17,212 nt of DNA from an uncultured Lacticaseibacillus sp. GTDB taxonomy: Bacteria; Bacillota; Bacilli; Lactobacillales; Lactobacillaceae. Positions 15,549 through 17,212 of the stretch are shown here, in pieces. Position 1 is the stretch's first letter. Each line of letters begins with the position of its first letter. A model generated the notes under the pieces. That model did not search any database. It worked only from the letters and a program-made list of their open reading frames with translations, and was not told the origin of the DNA. Where the stretch lies: NCBI GenBank assembly GCA_934293835.1, contig CAKQZO010000021.1, positions 1-17,212 on the forward strand, written 5' to 3'. The position numbers and the translations under genes were made by a program.

Positions 15549-16874
15549 TCAGAGCTTCTCGTGGGCGAGCGCCTGCTTTTCGGCCTTAGCCGCCTGCGCC
15601 TTTTCAAGCGCGACATCATGCAGATGGTAACGCTTGATCATCTTGACGATGAGCATGGAGAAGGCACCATAGACGATGACGCAGCCGAGCAGCACGCGCA
15701 GGAACAAGGCGGGGGAGATCGCCATCAGCGTTGGGGTGATCAAGGCGAACACCGCGGTGAAGGCCCGCACGACGCCCAGCGAGAAGCCGGTCATGCTGGC
15801 GCGCAAGTTGACGGGGTAGAACGATTGCGCCCAAATCTTGTAGATCGGCTCGCCGATCCAGATGTAGCCGAACATGTAGACCACATAGCAGACGGAGAAG
15901 GCGAACCAGTAAGTCGCCGAGAGCCCCGCAATCAGCATGGCCACGGCACCGAGGATGAGGCCGGTGAACATGATCGGGTAGCGGTACTTGGTATCGGAGA
16001 CCTTCATGAAGATCAGGTTGGCGACGAAGCCCAAGAGGTTGCCGATCATGGCGACCAAGGTGGCGGTCGCCGCGGCCTGCTTGTCGACGATGACCAAGAA
16101 GTAGTTCAGAAACATACCAAAAGAGTTGGCGGGAATGTTCCAGAACAGGTAGAAGCCTGTCAGTAATAACAGTGGCACCAAGACGTGCTTGTCCTTGAAG
16201 ACTTCGCCGAACTTCGGCTTGGCCTCGGCAACATTTTCCGTGCCTTCAGCGGCTTGCACGGCCGCCTGCTCGGCGTCTTCGATGTGGCGGAAGCGCTTGG
16301 AGAAGTTGCGGACGTACCAGTTGAGCAAGGCGACGACGGCGATCACGCCGAATAAGAAGCGCACGGCGCCGATGCCGGCCAGATTGGCGGTGAGATAGCC
16401 GATCAGCTGAGACAAAATGATGCCGACTGTCCAATACAGTTGCGTTGAGCTGATCGCCTTGCCGTAGTTGTCCTTGTCCATCCGCTCGGAGATGACGGCC
16501 AAGCTGGTCGGCAGATCGGCCCCAGACGCGATACCAGCGATGACCAAGCCGATGAACAGCAGCGTCACGTTGCTGGTGAAGGCGATCATCGCCGTGCCGA
16601 TGGCGACAAATAAGATGTCGATGTTGAAGACGACCACCCGGCCGAGCTTGTCGGACAAGACGCCACCGCTCATCGCGCCGACAGCGACTGACAGCGTCAA
16701 GACGGTGTTGATCGAGCCAGTCACAAGCGGCGAAAAGGCGAAGAATTTCGTCCACAGCGGCAAGGCGACCCCACAGCTGACCAAAATCGCGGCGTCGAGG
16801 TAAGACGCAATGCCGGCGATGATCACCAGCACCTTTTGACCACGAGACATTCCGGAGACGGATTGTTCTTCCAT
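15549..16874 (-). CDS. MFS transporter, sugar-type
   Basis: This 441-residue protein starts with MEEQSVSGM at 16874. GGGAGGA lies six bases upstream on the minus strand (16881-16887), which is why I prefer it to the longer frame from 16907. About 12 membrane helices are visible. Asp27 lies in helix 1 (SYLDAAILVS). The loop between helices 2 and 3 has the MFS signature GGVLSDKLGR (70-79), and a Gly-rich stretch (IAGIASGADLPTS) follows in helix 4. The central loop is charged, and the tail is rich in Ala, Lys and Glu. The helix 10-11 region with RASMTGFSLGVVRA recalls the sugar and organic-acid porter group. The substrate could be a sugar, inositol or an organic acid. The gene stands alone, converges on the lipoprotein gene, and has a control region with a cre-like site. 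The superfamily is firm and the substrate open. Confidence 0.9.
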   Translation of the reverse strand: MEEQSVSGMSRGQKVLVIIAGIASYLDAAILVSCGVALPLWTKFFAFSPLVTGSINTVLTLSVAVGAMSGGVLSDKLGRVVVFNIDILFVAIGTAMIAFTSNVTLLFIGLVIAGIASGADLPTSLAVISERMDKDNYGKAISSTQLYWTVGIILSQLIGYLTANLAGIGAVRFLFGVIAVVALLNWYVRNFSKRFRHIEDAEQAAVQAAEGTENVAEAKPKFGEVFKDKHVLVPLLLLTGFYLFWNIPANSFGMFLNYFLVIVDKQAAATATLVAMIGNLLGFVANLIFMKVSDTKYRYPIMFTGLILGAVAMLIAGLSATYWFAFSVCYVVYMFGYIWIGEPIYKIWAQSFYPVNLRASMTGFSLGVVRAFTAVFALITPTLMAISPALFLRVLLGCVIVYGAFSMLIVKMIKRYHLHDVALEKAQAAKAEKQALAHEKL

Positions 16875-16968
16875 GTTGATTCCTCCCATTGTTGATACAA
16901 ATATCACAATTCAGCGAACTGATCGACGGGTCTGAATAACACTTGCCGTCCTGTGATCGCTGATAGGC

Positions 16969-16981
16969 ATGCACTGTGCAT
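16969..16981. promoter_or_regulatory. Perfect 13-bp palindrome in the transporter leader, candidate operator
   Basis: ATGCAC-T-GTGCAT is a perfect palindrome. It lies between the predicted transcription start of the transporter gene (near 16998) and its ribosome binding site, where a bound repressor could block transcription. No regulator gene is visible in the window to assign it to. Confidence 0.4.
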
Positions 16982-17004
16982 ACTCGCTTTTTGAATACGA
17001 TTAC

Positions 17005-17033
17005 ATTTAATCGCTTACACAATTTGCATACAA
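17005..17033 (-). promoter_or_regulatory. Candidate transporter promoter overlapped by a cre-like site
   Basis: On the minus strand TTGTAT (17028-17033) and TTAAAT (17005-17010) are 17 bp apart, a standard -35/-10 spacing with four of six matches each. TGTAAGCGATTAAA (17006-17019) lies across the -10 and matches 12 of 14 positions of the CcpA cre consensus TGWAARCGYTWNCW. CcpA would therefore be expected to repress the transporter when preferred sugars are present. The evidence is consensus only. Confidence 0.45.
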
Positions 17034-17114
17034 TGACAGATATCCAGATGACCGGAACAGATTAGTGGCGATCTGTGAAAGAGTGAACGAAAATAGATGC
17101 TGATAAGCAAACAA

Positions 17115-17147
17115 GGGTCTGTGACAAAAGTCACAGACCCGGTTTTT
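17115..17147 (+). terminator. Strong Rho-independent terminator without an obvious upstream gene
   Basis: A perfect 11-bp stem pairs GGGTCTGTGAC (17115-17125) with 17130-17140 around an AAAA loop, and GGTTTTT follows to 17147. On the plus strand this is a textbook terminator, yet the preceding plus-strand DNA back to 15493 holds no gene. The other strand has only a broken T run (TTGTTT). The rest of 16875-17212 shows only the transporter control elements and a small 6-bp dyad (17057-17062 with 17071-17076). Confidence 0.8.
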
Positions 17148-17212
17148 GTACCCGAATGTTCCGCTGATGTTACGTTCCAAAAGGCCGGTACTGAGCAGAT
17201 AGCTACACCAGA

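Noticed and set aside
16246..17022. A minus-strand open frame of 258 codons overlapping the transporter
   Set aside because: Its body is a shifted reading of the transporter gene, rich in Arg and His, with no membrane or enzyme pattern. The transporter frame has clear MFS motifs.
17034..17066. A ten-codon plus-strand ORF (MTDIQMTGTD)
   Set aside because: It has no ribosome binding site and is too short to support.
17014..17212. A minus-strand frame open from the right edge, which could be the 3' end of a gene
   Set aside because: The roughly 65 codons give a composition unlike a real protein (scattered Cys, His, Ser), and the strong hairpin would fall inside it. Chance openness over this length is not rare.

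Overview
The window most likely comes from a GC-rich member of the Lactobacillaceae. The evidence is the WxL-domain surface protein, its DUF916/DUF3324 partner, a Gram-positive lipoprotein, strong GGAGG-type ribosome binding sites and compact Rho-independent terminators. The genus cannot be fixed from the sequence alone.

Positions 1-5646 hold a plus-strand sugar-catabolic operon whose 5' part lies outside the window. It contains a truncated DUF624/YesL-like membrane protein, a sugar phosphate isomerase/epimerase-type TIM barrel, two different Gfo/Idh/MocA oxidoreductases and a cytoplasmic family 2 glycoside hydrolase. The genes overlap or are separated by at most 45 bp, and the run ends at a hairpin that can terminate transcription in both directions. 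Oxidoreductases plus an isomerase-fold enzyme beside a glycosidase fit import and processing of an unusual glycoside. Cleavage through a C3-keto intermediate is one possible route, but this is inference.

Positions 5647-14824 hold a divergent cell-surface pair. On the minus strand is a membrane-anchored DUF916/DUF3324 protein (WxL-interacting type). On the plus strand is a very large secreted adhesin of about 2565 residues, built from an N-terminal region, two copies of a composite module, seven SpaA/CnaB-like repeats and a C-terminal WxL domain. All seven repeats keep a Lys, Glu and Asp in matching places, which predicts a chain of intramolecular Lys-Asp isopeptide bonds. The stalk would be held on the wall by WxL rather than by a sortase motif. 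The roughly 400-bp spacer between the two genes is AT-rich (about one third G+C from 6781 to 7020 by hand count) and carries probable divergent promoters and several short repeats.

Positions 14825-17212 hold a small plus-strand lipoprotein and a minus-strand sugar-type MFS transporter that converge on a shared terminator. The transporter promoter region contains a cre-like site and a perfect 13-bp palindrome. A strong plus-strand terminator near the right edge has no visible gene in front of it.

No tRNA, rRNA, CRISPR array, insertion sequence or phage gene was seen.
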